Shown here: piece by piece, positions 34,985 through 42,817 of the stretch
Layout of the letters: the number at the start of each line of letters is the position of its first letter
How positions within the stretch are numbered: the first letter of the stretch is position 1
NCBI GenBank assembly: GCA_035652075.1
Contig: DASREL010000090.1
Coordinates: forward strand, 1 to 64,000
From: Gp6-AA45 sp035652075
GTDB taxonomy: Bacteria > Acidobacteriota > Vicinamibacteria > Vicinamibacterales > CAVVIG01
DNA: 64,000 bases
Direction of reading: 5' to 3'
Position numbers and translations under genes: made by a program
The notes under the pieces: model-generated
What the model was told of the DNA's origin: nothing
Database searches by the model: none
What the model saw: the letters and a program-made list of their open reading frames with translations, nothing else

Positions 34985-35283
34985 CGACCCGGTTCCCACT
35001 CCGAAGCGATCGGCTCCGATATCGGGTCGACGACCGGTGTGTTGACGGCGCTCCGCGTCATCTCGCGCGGCGCGATCAGGTCGCGCAACGGCACGTTGAG
35101 CGCCACCGCAATTCGCGCGATATTCAGCACAGAGATATTCCGCAGCCCGCGTTCGACGCTCGACATGTACGAGCGATCGATGTTCGCGAGATCCGCCAGC
35201 GCTTCCTGCGACAGCCCGCGCTCTCGTCGTAGCGACCGAATCATCGAGCCGACGGCCCGAAGCAGCGGATGTGGATATCCCAT
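34966..35283 (-). CDS. XRE-family helix-turn-helix regulator
   Basis: 105 residues. The HTH is standard: MIRSLRRERGLSQEALADLANIDRSYMSSVERGLRNISVLNIARIAVALNVPLRDLI. The tail has no recognisable domain. Its 3' end overlaps the GNAT gene by 19 bases (convergent). It is divergent from the NTF2-like gene, with an intergenic gap of about 110 bases containing ATAGTCCGTGGAC, which also occurs ahead of the subtilase. Control of both neighbours is plausible but inferred. Confidence 0.88.
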   Translation of the reverse strand: MGYPHPLLRAVGSMIRSLRRERGLSQEALADLANIDRSYMSSVERGLRNISVLNIARIAVALNVPLRDLIAPREMTRSAVNTPVVDPISEPIASEWEPGRYLSLS

Positions 35284-35347
35284 GCAGTGATTCTATGAGT
35301 CGTCGCTTATAGATCAACGGACGATTGTCATCATTTTCATGTTTTCG

Positions 35348-35360
35348 ATAGTCCGTGGAC
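35348..35360. promoter_or_regulatory. second copy of ATAGTCCGTGGAC
   Basis: Identical over 13 bases to 32750-32762, with GTCC/GGAC half-sites two bases apart. It lies 33 bases before the NTF2-like start and between that gene and the XRE regulator. Confidence 0.4.
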
Positions 35361-35392
35361 GAGATCTCCAATTTCCCTGAGACTCGGTGGTC

Positions 35393-35755
35393 ATGGCTGT
35401 CCACTGGGGAGCGGAATCGGTTGAGGATCGCATTATTCGTTCCGAATTGGCGCTGATGTCAGCCGTTCGGACCCGCGATGTCGACATGTGCCAGGGGATG
35501 CTGGCGGACAGCTTCTTTGCCGTGGTGGCGCGCCGCGGCAGCCCGCTCGAGACCGTCACCAAGTCGGCGTGGCTGAAACACGTCCGGAGCGGCGGCTTCG
35601 ATGAGTTCGCCGCCAACGACATCCACGTGCGGGCCCATCGGCGCGTCGCCGTCGCGACAATCATGTGTGCCGATGAGCTCGTCACCGACATCTGGATCGA
35701 GCGCGGGGGACACTGGGCGATGGGCGAGCGCCATATCGCCCAGCTGACGCGTTAA
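35393..35755 (+). CDS. DUF4440/SnoaL-like (NTF2-fold) protein
   Basis: 120 residues from the ATG at 35393 (a GTG lies two codons upstream). Features are ESVEDRIIRSELALMSAVRTRDVDMCQGMLADSFFAVVARRG, a helix and cone opening typical of NTF2-like DUF4440 proteins, then TIMCADELVTDIWIERGGHWAMGERHIAQL as the closing strands. Such proteins bind small ligands or act as steroid-isomerase-like enzymes; nothing specific can be said. Its stop overlaps the convergent stop of the PilX gene by four bases. Confidence 0.72.
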   Translation: MAVHWGAESVEDRIIRSELALMSAVRTRDVDMCQGMLADSFFAVVARRGSPLETVTKSAWLKHVRSGGFDEFAANDIHVRAHRRVAVATIMCADELVTDIWIERGGHWAMGERHIAQLTR

Positions 35756-38700
35756 CGCCCCGGCCGCAATTCCTGCGAAAACCCGACCGCGTTCAAGTCC
35801 CGGAACATCGGTGTGTTCGGTGGGAGCAGCGCCGGGTTCGTAAAGTCCGCGTCGAAATTGAAATTTCGAACCGGCACGCTGTAGACGATCCCGTCCTGCG
35901 CCGTGCCGCTACAGCACTTGAACGTCCCTACCGCCTGACGGTTGTAATACAACGTCGCCATCGACCCGCGGAAGTTCACCGTCGTCTGCACACCGTTGTC
36001 GCCTTCGAGCATACGCAGGAAGTTGTGCGCGCCGCCATCGGTGCCGAACACCGACGCGCCGGCGACATCTGACGGCTTCGAGAAGCTCGGACCTTTCCCC
36101 GCGAGGATCGCGACGCGGTAGTAACTTTGCGTCGCCCGCAGCCGTCCCGAGCCGACGTACGGCGACGTGAACGAGTTGTTGTCGTTCCAGTTGTTCGACA
36201 GGATCGTGACCGCGTCGGCGATGACCGACGTAGCCGCGTGCAGATCGGCCGGGAGAAACGTCGCCGTCGCATTCCAGTCGCCTTCGATGTAGACCGGATT
36301 CTCCGAGGCGACCGTCAACCCGCCGATGCGATTCGCGACCACCGCATCGCTGCCGAGGGTGCCGCCGTGGACGAGCTTCAGCGCCCGACGGAAGAAGATC
36401 GGTCGATTCACCTGCGCGACGCCGCGCTTGATCAACGTCACTGGCGTCGCGGCCGTCGTGAGCGGCGCCGTGGACGGCCCGACGCTGTTGTAAGCGCCGT
36501 TCCAGCTCGGCACCCCGCCGTAGGTCTCGCACGCGCCGCTGCCGTTGACGTCTTCTCCCGCGTCACACGCGTTATTCGGCGCGCCGTTCGCCACGCCGGG
36601 GTTGACGAAGTCTTCCCATCCCCATTCGCCCGTCTCGACGTTCGTCGCGTTGCGGTTGCTGCGGCGATCGGAGAAGTACACCGTGTAGCCGGTGTTGTCG
36701 ATGCGCGCGGCGGTCCCTGTCCCCGCCGCGTATGGCGCGCCGGCGCCCTTGAACCACTTCGCGAGATTCTTCGCATCGAGCGAGACGTAGTACATCACGC
36801 CGGCGATCCGCAGGCCCGAGTTGACCCCGTTGTTGAACGTCCCTGGGTCCGCGTCGCGCTGAACCGCCTCGCGCGTGTCGTAGAGCGCGTTCGGCCACCA
36901 CTCGTACGAGTTCGTGACGTCGCCGATCGTGCAGGCGGCGGATCCGTTTGCATCATCACGCAGACGTTGCAGGCGAATGATTGCGTTCGGGGTTGGATCA
37001 CCGCACGCGGCGGCGCCGGTCGCGAGATTGGGGCCGCCGATGCCGTAGTTGAGGACCTCCATCGTCACATCGGTCCACGTCCCGGCGGCGTCGGCTTTTT
37101 CGATCTTGATGTAGCCGCCGATCGTCCCCGTGTTCTGCGGCGTCACGTAGCCGGTCGTGATCGTCGCGCCGGTTCGCGTTGCCGGCACGCCGCTGCAGTT
37201 CGTGAACTGTGTGGCCGTCGCTCCTTCGCACGTGACGAGCGTCGACACGCCGTTGCCGCCCGCACCGACGTCGTTGATGAAGAACGTATTGGCAGCAAAC
37301 CCGAATGTGGTCTGTCCAGCGGTGAGAGGGATTGTGATGCTCGCTCCCTTCGTGACGTTTGCGCCAATCGTCGCGATCGGATTCACGTTTCCCGGCATGT
37401 TGCCCGGCGCCGTCGTCGTCGACACGCCGCCGGTCGAGATGTAGATCGTCCAACCCGCGGTGAGGTTGATCGTGTTCTCGTTGCATCCCGTCAGCTGGTT
37501 GTAGTTCCACGTCGTGCAGGTGAACGGGCCGACTTTGTACGTATTCGTGCCCGCGTCTTTGACCCAGATCTGCGGTTTCAGAAACATCGCAGGCACCGCG
37601 TTGACGGAGATCGTCGTCGCACCGGCCGCAGTGTTCGCGGACGTCGTCGCCAGCGTGCCGGTGGACCCGAGTGCTCGCGCGATCGGTGGATGCGTCGCGT
37701 CGACCGGGCCGTACGGCGTGCCGTTGTTCGGCGGCGCGCCAAGCCAATCGCCGTCGAGGTTGACCGGCGCGGTGTTCGTGACACCAGGGATGTTCGTGAT
37801 ATCGGCGGCGGTATCCGAGAGCAGGATGCGGAGGCTCGCTTTAGCGAACAGCCGCTCGCCGTACAACACCGATAGCGGATCTTCGCCGGCCGCCGGCCGC
37901 CGGACGAGATCGGCGTTGGTGCCGCCGACCGATGGCGCCACGAGCGGCAGCGTCAACTTCTTCGCGCCGGTCGCGCTGTTCTTCAGGTAGCTGTTGTAGT
38001 ACGTCAGCGAAATTGTCTGCCAGTTCGCCGTCGGCGCGCTGCCCGGCCCGGCCTGCACGCTGCCTTCGGTGCGCGCCAGCGTCCGGAACGACGTCGACGA
38101 GGAGGCCATCGACACGGTGCCGATCATCCCCACGTCGTCGATTGACACGCCGTTCGAGAGCTGTTGACGCACGACGTCTTTGACTGCGGTCACCTTGCCG
38201 CTCGTCTGCAGCGTTTGTCCGAAGCCTTCGGCAAGAAACAGGTTGCCGTTCGTGTGGATGCGCCCGCCGAACGTGAAGTTCTCGGCGGCGAAGAAGCTGA
38301 GATCCTGATCCGAGAACATGCCGAACTGAAAGACCGGGATGGCGACCGCCTCGAGCGTCCTGGAGAGGTGGACTTCGCCGCCAGTCGCCGTTTTTGCGGT
38401 GACGTCGAGCTGATACGGCGTCTGCAGCGCGACGAGCCCTTCATACGGTCCTGTCTTGATCGTGGTCGGATCGTCGGTCGTCGTCGGTGTGCCGCTCGCG
38501 TTCGCGCAGAACATGATCGTGTAGCCGGAGCTGCCGACCGTCGGGATCGTCTTGCCGCCGGCGGAGCAGTGATACGGCGTCAGGAGGCTCGCGGGCAACG
38601 CGGTCGGCGCATTTGGGTTCGTGAAGGTGACGCCGGTGATCGTCGGTTTGTGCGCCGTGTCGGTCAGCGCGGTCACTTGCGCGTTGGTTGGAGCGACGTT

Positions 38701-38901
38701 GTCGAGGAACAGGTTGCCGAGATCGACGGTCAGTTTCTCGACGCCGCCGCTGGCTCCATAAAACGCCTGATTGCGATCGTGATCGATGAAGCGATAGCGC
38801 TGGTCGCTCATCACAATCGTCGTGAAGCCGACGAGCAGTGCCGACATCAACATCAGCACGAGCAGCGTCGTGATCAGCGCGATGCCGCGGTCCGTTCTCA
38901 C
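35752..38901 (-). CDS. pilX: very large PilX-like type IV pilus assembly protein
   Basis: 1049 residues, several times the usual PilX length. The N-terminus is PilX-like: RGIALITTLLVLMLMSALLVGFTTIVMSDQRY, followed by a helix with FYGASGGVEKLTVDLGNLF. The block PVFQFGMFSDQDLSFFAAENFTFGGRIHTNGNLFLAEG is typical of the DUF4900-like region in such proteins. The remaining roughly 700 residues are Gly/Thr/Asn-rich and beta-like, ending with a KCCSG pair of cysteines. It is the last of four minor-pilin genes and overlaps PilW by four bases. It may display an adhesive domain on pilus tips. Confidence 0.82.
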   Translation of the reverse strand: MRTDRGIALITTLLVLMLMSALLVGFTTIVMSDQRYRFIDHDRNQAFYGASGGVEKLTVDLGNLFLDNVAPTNAQVTALTDTAHKPTITGVTFTNPNAPTALPASLLTPYHCSAGGKTIPTVGSSGYTIMFCANASGTPTTTDDPTTIKTGPYEGLVALQTPYQLDVTAKTATGGEVHLSRTLEAVAIPVFQFGMFSDQDLSFFAAENFTFGGRIHTNGNLFLAEGFGQTLQTSGKVTAVKDVVRQQLSNGVSIDDVGMIGTVSMASSSTSFRTLARTEGSVQAGPGSAPTANWQTISLTYYNSYLKNSATGAKKLTLPLVAPSVGGTNADLVRRPAAGEDPLSVLYGERLFAKASLRILLSDTAADITNIPGVTNTAPVNLDGDWLGAPPNNGTPYGPVDATHPPIARALGSTGTLATTSANTAAGATTISVNAVPAMFLKPQIWVKDAGTNTYKVGPFTCTTWNYNQLTGCNENTINLTAGWTIYISTGGVSTTTAPGNMPGNVNPIATIGANVTKGASITIPLTAGQTTFGFAANTFFINDVGAGGNGVSTLVTCEGATATQFTNCSGVPATRTGATITTGYVTPQNTGTIGGYIKIEKADAAGTWTDVTMEVLNYGIGGPNLATGAAACGDPTPNAIIRLQRLRDDANGSAACTIGDVTNSYEWWPNALYDTREAVQRDADPGTFNNGVNSGLRIAGVMYYVSLDAKNLAKWFKGAGAPYAAGTGTAARIDNTGYTVYFSDRRSNRNATNVETGEWGWEDFVNPGVANGAPNNACDAGEDVNGSGACETYGGVPSWNGAYNSVGPSTAPLTTAATPVTLIKRGVAQVNRPIFFRRALKLVHGGTLGSDAVVANRIGGLTVASENPVYIEGDWNATATFLPADLHAATSVIADAVTILSNNWNDNNSFTSPYVGSGRLRATQSYYRVAILAGKGPSFSKPSDVAGASVFGTDGGAHNFLRMLEGDNGVQTTVNFRGSMATLYYNRQAVGTFKCCSGTAQDGIVYSVPVRNFNFDADFTNPALLPPNTPMFRDLNAVGFSQELRPGR

Positions 38902-40031
38902 TGCACTTCTCCCGCGCTCTTGTAGCGGTCGACGCTGGCGAGGCTGCGCACGTCGACCGACGTCGTGATGTGGTTGCGCACGTAGTCGCGCGTTGGATTC
39001 GAGATCATTTCGGATCGCACGCCGACATGCAGGTTGACCTTTCGAATCTGGCCCGAGTTGTACGTCACGCCGCCGGAGGTGTACGGCAACGACTGCACCT
39101 CGGTCGGGTTGACGACGCCGTCGACGAGGTCGTACGTCAGGTCGAGATCTTCGACGACGCCGGCGAGCGCTTGGGGCGTGAACGCATCGACCTGCCGTGT
39201 GAGTCGCGGTGTGCCGGGCGTCGTCGTGTTGTCGACGTAATAGGTGATCATTAGCGCGCGGAAGAGGGACACCTTCGTCGCAAACGCCGCCGTCCCGATG
39301 GGCCCGGCGGCGCCATTCTTGATGATCGCGATCGGCCAGTTCGGCGCAGCCGGCTGGTTGAAGTGAAACGGGTCGTACGTATTGTTCGCGGCGAAGTAGA
39401 TGTGTGTCGCGTCGGTCGACGTCACCGTCTGGATCGCGTTACCGTTCGGGCTCTTGTAAAAGACGAGATCGCCGCGCTGAATCGGCGGCGTGTCGTTGAC
39501 GGTGTCGCCGAGAATCCACAACGAGGTCGCCGGCAGCGTCACCGAGAGTCCGTCGGCGGCGATCGTGCCTTCGGTCGCCGTCGGCGCTGCGACCGGCGGC
39601 GTGGTGATCACCGGCATGAATTCGTCGACCGTCAGGATCGTGACGATGTCGGTGTGCGAACCGTTGATCGTCGGCCCGAGCTGATAGCCGGTCGTGATGC
39701 TGGGCAGGTTGAGCGTCAGCGTCGTGTCTTCGTCGGTCACGAGCACGAATGTGAGGCCCGGCGACGGGCCGGGACGGCCGAACGACTGGACGCCGGCGCC
39801 GGTGGGCATCGCGATCCCTTCGGCGCCGATGACGCGGCCGGCCATCATCAGATCGCGAATCATCTGTCCGGTGCCGGCGCGCAGGTTCTGGTTCGAGTCG
39901 CCGAGCTGTGCGGCGGAGTCGTTGATGTCCAGCGCGTTCTTGAACGTCGTCAGCGCCGCGCCGGCGACGAGCAGCGTGATCGTCACCGACACGAGCAGTT
40001 CGGTGATCGTGAAGCCGTGTTGTGGTCGCAT
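38898..40031 (-). CDS. pilW: PilW-type minor pilin
   Basis: 377 residues. It begins with a short leader and a class III prepilin site, QHGFTITELLVSVTITLLVAGAALTTF, where cleavage after Gly and Glu at +5 fit PilD processing. The rest (NLRAGTGQMIRDLMMAGRVIGAEGI, FYKSPNGNAIQTVTSTD, LDLTYDLVDGVVNPTEV) is typical of PilW. It would be part of the priming complex of type IV pili. It starts three bases after the PilV stop and overlaps PilX. Confidence 0.9.
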   Translation of the reverse strand: MRPQHGFTITELLVSVTITLLVAGAALTTFKNALDINDSAAQLGDSNQNLRAGTGQMIRDLMMAGRVIGAEGIAMPTGAGVQSFGRPGPSPGLTFVLVTDEDTTLTLNLPSITTGYQLGPTINGSHTDIVTILTVDEFMPVITTPPVAAPTATEGTIAADGLSVTLPATSLWILGDTVNDTPPIQRGDLVFYKSPNGNAIQTVTSTDATHIYFAANNTYDPFHFNQPAAPNWPIAIIKNGAAGPIGTAAFATKVSLFRALMITYYVDNTTTPGTPRLTRQVDAFTPQALAGVVEDLDLTYDLVDGVVNPTEVQSLPYTSGGVTYNSGQIRKVNLHVGVRSEMISNPTRDYVRNHITTSVDVRSLASVDRYKSAGEVQ

Positions 40032-40034
40032 GGT

Positions 40035-40559
40035 TCAGGAGTACGACGAGATCAGCGACGACAACGTGTAGGTCCTCGTCGTCGGCCCGTCTTTGAAGGT
40101 GACCGTCACCGTGATCGTCCGCAGCTGGCCGCTCTCGTTCGCCACGTCCTGAATGCGAATCTCACGCGTGTAGTTGCTGAGCACGACCGTGGTGTCGTCG
40201 GCGGTGCCGAGCACCTGGTCTTTGCCGGGCATTGTGATCGTTTCGGTCGTCGTGTCGTCCGCCGTGTTGACGAGGCCGTCGGGGCCCGGCAGCTTCAACG
40301 GTTGCGGACCGCCGAGGAAAATGCCGCCGTCGGCCACGTTGCGGATTTGATCCCACGTCAGTTTGTGCGAGTCGCGCGCGCTGAATACCGCCTCGATCGC
40401 CTGCGCCGCTTTTTGCGTCACGATCACGTCTTGCGGCGAGCTGCTGAGTTTCTGCATGCCGCTGGCGAGCACGGCGGCGGCGCTCAGGACGCCAGTGGTC
40501 AGGATGCCCATGGCGATGACCGTTTCCGCCAGCGAGAAGCCGTTCGACGATCGCACCAT
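40035..40559 (-). CDS. pilV: PilV-type minor pilin
   Basis: 174 residues from ATG 40559 (MVRSSNGFSLAETVIAMGILTTGVLSAAAVLASGMQKL), which places the prepilin cleavage motif seven residues in, as expected; a longer start is in frame but unlikely. The globular part contains ADGGIFLGGPQPLKLPGPDGLVNTADDTTTETI and a terminal beta strand with TRTYTLSSLISSYS. It lies two bases after the FimT/GspH stop and belongs to the same operon. Confidence 0.88.
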   Translation of the reverse strand: MVRSSNGFSLAETVIAMGILTTGVLSAAAVLASGMQKLSSSPQDVIVTQKAAQAIEAVFSARDSHKLTWDQIRNVADGGIFLGGPQPLKLPGPDGLVNTADDTTTETITMPGKDQVLGTADDTTVVLSNYTREIRIQDVANESGQLRTITVTVTFKDGPTTRTYTLSSLISSYS

Positions 40560-40561
40560 CG

Positions 40562-41113
40562 CTACACCTTCACCCACACCGTGCCGTTCCACCGGAATCC
40601 GCGGACGCGGCCGGTGGATCCGAGCACGGTTACGGCGCGCGCCGACCGCTTGTCCTGCGACAGCGCCACGAAGACCGTCCCGTTCAACATCTGGCCGTTC
40701 TGGTCGACGAGCTGTCCCTGCGGGTTGAACTTCACTTCGGTTGCCGATCCAAAAGCGACCGCCGACGAGTTGCCGAACGCATCAGGCGTGTCCGGGACTC
40801 CCGACACGATCAGGAACTGGACGCCGCCTTCGATGACCGTTGTTTGCAGCGTCGTCAACGCCGGACCCGGAATCTCTTCGCGCTGAATGTCGACCTGGTT
40901 GCTGTTCGTGAAGGTGACGCGCATGTTGCGTCGCTGGGTGATCGCCATTTCGCGCGCCTGCACGAGCTGCGCAAGCACGACGCGCATACCGCTGTCGCCT
41001 TTCGTGCCCGGGCGACTCATCGCAATCTGTGCCACCGCCATCGAGCTGAGAATGCCAAGCAGTCCGACGACGACCATCAGTTCGGTGAGGCTGTATCCGC
41101 GGTCGGTGCGCAC
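40562..41113 (-). CDS. fimT: FimT/GspH-type pseudopilin
   Basis: 183 residues. Prepilin signature DRGYSLTELMVVVGLLGILSSMAVAQIAM with Gly before the cut and Glu at +5, then the GspH-like globular domain: LVQAREMAITQRRNMRVTFTNSNQVDIQRE, EVKFNPQGQLVDQNGQMLNGTVFVALSQDKRSARAVTVLGSTGRVRGFRWNG. It is the first gene of the minor-pilin operon fimT-pilV-pilW-pilX. The core pilus machinery (pilBCDTMNOPQ) is not in the window. Confidence 0.9.
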   Translation of the reverse strand: MRTDRGYSLTELMVVVGLLGILSSMAVAQIAMSRPGTKGDSGMRVVLAQLVQAREMAITQRRNMRVTFTNSNQVDIQREEIPGPALTTLQTTVIEGGVQFLIVSGVPDTPDAFGNSSAVAFGSATEVKFNPQGQLVDQNGQMLNGTVFVALSQDKRSARAVTVLGSTGRVRGFRWNGTVWVKV

Positions 41114-41257
41114 GTGGATGCGTTGCGCAAGATGAACGCCGAATGACGAGTCGCGAGATCTGCTCAGCAGACGCTCGAGTTGCCGACGATCGTCAACAGC
41201 GACGGTTGTGCCGGATCAGTACGCGCGATCACAGATCTGAGATCGGTGCACGACCAA

Positions 41258-41280
41258 CGCGATCGATCCGATAGATCGCG
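41258..41280. promoter_or_regulatory. CGCGATC/GATCGCG dyad upstream of the zinc-ribbon gene
   Basis: Seven-base arms CGCGATC (41258-41264) and GATCGCG (41274-41280) with a 9-base spacer end two bases before the ATG at 41283. The surrounding 60 bases hold several more GATC sites. An operator is possible but unproven. Confidence 0.35.
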
Positions 41281-41282
41281 CG

Positions 41283-41810
41283 ATGGCAGATCCGATCGAG
41301 TGTCCGTGGTGCGGCGCGCGGATGAAAGACACTTACACGCGTTGCCTTCGCTGCCGCGAGCTCTTGAGGCCGCCGCAATCTCGATGGGAAACCTATCGTG
41401 TGTCGCCGCGACACATGATCCTCGCGTGTGGACTCGCGGCCGCAGCGCTGTTGACTCTAATCATCATCATCGAGCGATCGCCCGATGCGCCGGCCAGCGA
41501 GATCGCGCAGCCTGTGGTGAGCATCGGTGGCGGCGCCACGGACGCGGCGACGAAGCGTCGACGCGACGCGTTCGCCGCATACGAGCGCGGCGCGGCGCTG
41601 CACAAGCGTGGCGACGATGCGGCGGCTGTGGGCGAGTTCGAAGACGCGATCCATCAACTGGGGAACGAAGCCGTCTTTCATCTCGCGCTCGCGCGGAGCC
41701 TCGACACGCTCGGACGCGGCGACGAGGCGCGTTCGGAATACGAGCGCTATCTCACCCTCGCGCCTGATGCGCCCGATGCGGCCGCCGTTCGAGCGCATCT
41801 CGGCCGCTGA
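41283..41810 (+). CDS. zinc-ribbon membrane protein with TPR domain
   Basis: 175 residues. N-terminal zinc ribbon CPWCGARMKDTYTRCLRCREL (two C-x2-C knuckles), one membrane segment (MILACGLAAAALLTLIIII, about 45-63), then two to three TPR-like helices (RRDAFAAYERGAALHKRGDDAAAVGEFEDAIHQLG, AVFHLALARSLDTLGRGDEARSEYERYLTLAPD). Topology would place the zinc ribbon inside and the TPR outside. Role unknown; divergence from the pilin operon suggests, weakly, pilus assembly or regulation. Confidence 0.8.
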   Translation: MADPIECPWCGARMKDTYTRCLRCRELLRPPQSRWETYRVSPRHMILACGLAAAALLTLIIIIERSPDAPASEIAQPVVSIGGGATDAATKRRRDAFAAYERGAALHKRGDDAAAVGEFEDAIHQLGNEAVFHLALARSLDTLGRGDEARSEYERYLTLAPDAPDAAAVRAHLGR

Positions 41811-41812
41811 TC

Positions 41813-41818
41813 TATAGT
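41813..41818 (+). promoter_or_regulatory. possible -10 hexamer TATAGT, leaderless-type position
   Basis: TATAGT lies nine bases before the ATG at 41828. At this distance transcription would begin at or near the start codon. No convincing -35 is seen. Confidence 0.35.
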
Positions 41819-41827
41819 CACGTCGCT

Positions 41828-42817
41828 ATGACGACGAAGCCATTGGCGGGACAGGTCGCCGTGGTGGCAGGGGCCACGCGGGGCGCCGGGCGCGGCATCG
41901 CGCGCGCCCTCGGCGAAGCCGGCGCGACGGTGTATTGCACCGGCCGCAGCGTTCGCGGTCGGCCGTCACCGTATAAGCGGCCGGAGACGATCGAAGAAAC
42001 GGCGGAGATGATTGTGGCGGCGGGAGGTACAGCGTTCGCCGTCGGCGTCGATCACACGGTCGAGGCCGAGGTCGAAGCGTTGTGTGCGCGTGTCGATCGC
42101 GAGCGCGGACGGCTCGACGTCCTCGTCAATTCGATCGCCGGCGAAGATCCGCTGATGCATCAGTGGGGCAACTTCTGGCAGACGACGCTCACTCACGCGG
42201 ACGCGGTCTTCCGCAACTGCATCACGTCGCACATCATCACGGCGAAGCACGCGGCTCCGCTGATGATTCGGGCGAAGCGCGGCCTGATCGTCGAAGTCAC
42301 CGAGAGCGACGTGCTGTCGGCTGGCGGCAATCCGTTGACGCAGACGGTGAAGCTGGCGCTGAAGGGGCTCGCCCTGAACATGGCGCCCGAGCTGATCGCG
42401 CATCATGTCGCCGCCGTCGCGATCACGCCCGGCTTTTTGCGATCCGAATCGATGCTCGAACGTCAGAACGTGACCGAAGCGAACTGGCGCGATGCCGGGA
42501 AGGCCGATCCGAACTTCCTCGAGTCGGAGTCGCCGCTCTATGTCGGTCGCGCGGTCGCCGCACTGGCGGCCGATCCGAACGTGATCGCGAAGACCGGTCA
42601 GTTATTGAGTTCGTGGGAACTCGCGCGCGAGTACCGCTTTACCGACTACGATGGCCGCCGCCCTGACTGGGGCGCGCTGCAGATCGATTGGTCGGGGTTG
42701 CCGAACTGGCTGGTGGAGATCTTCAGGACGGGGACGCGCGTGCAGGTGGAGTGGCTCGAGACCCTCGCACGCCGCACGCGCGAATTCGCGGCGAAGCTAC
42801 CGAATGCGCACGCGTGA
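41828..42817 (+). CDS. short-chain dehydrogenase/reductase-like protein lacking the usual Tyr
   Basis: 329 residues, DHRS1-like SDR. The cofactor loop VAVVAGATRGAGRGIARALGEAGATVYCTGR and the LDVLVNSIAG strand are intact; ITPGFLRSESML follows the active site. At the expected Y-x-x-x-K the sequence reads L-T-Q-T-V-K (TQTVK), so the lysine is present but the catalytic tyrosine is Thr. The protein extends beyond 270 residues with a Trp-rich C-terminus (WSGLPNWLVEIFRTGTRVQVEWLE). It may be an inactive or altered reductase. Its end overlaps the convergent dehydrogenase gene by 21 bases. Confidence 0.82.
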   Translation: MTTKPLAGQVAVVAGATRGAGRGIARALGEAGATVYCTGRSVRGRPSPYKRPETIEETAEMIVAAGGTAFAVGVDHTVEAEVEALCARVDRERGRLDVLVNSIAGEDPLMHQWGNFWQTTLTHADAVFRNCITSHIITAKHAAPLMIRAKRGLIVEVTESDVLSAGGNPLTQTVKLALKGLALNMAPELIAHHVAAVAITPGFLRSESMLERQNVTEANWRDAGKADPNFLESESPLYVGRAVAALAADPNVIAKTGQLLSSWELAREYRFTDYDGRRPDWGALQIDWSGLPNWLVEIFRTGTRVQVEWLETLARRTREFAAKLPNAHA

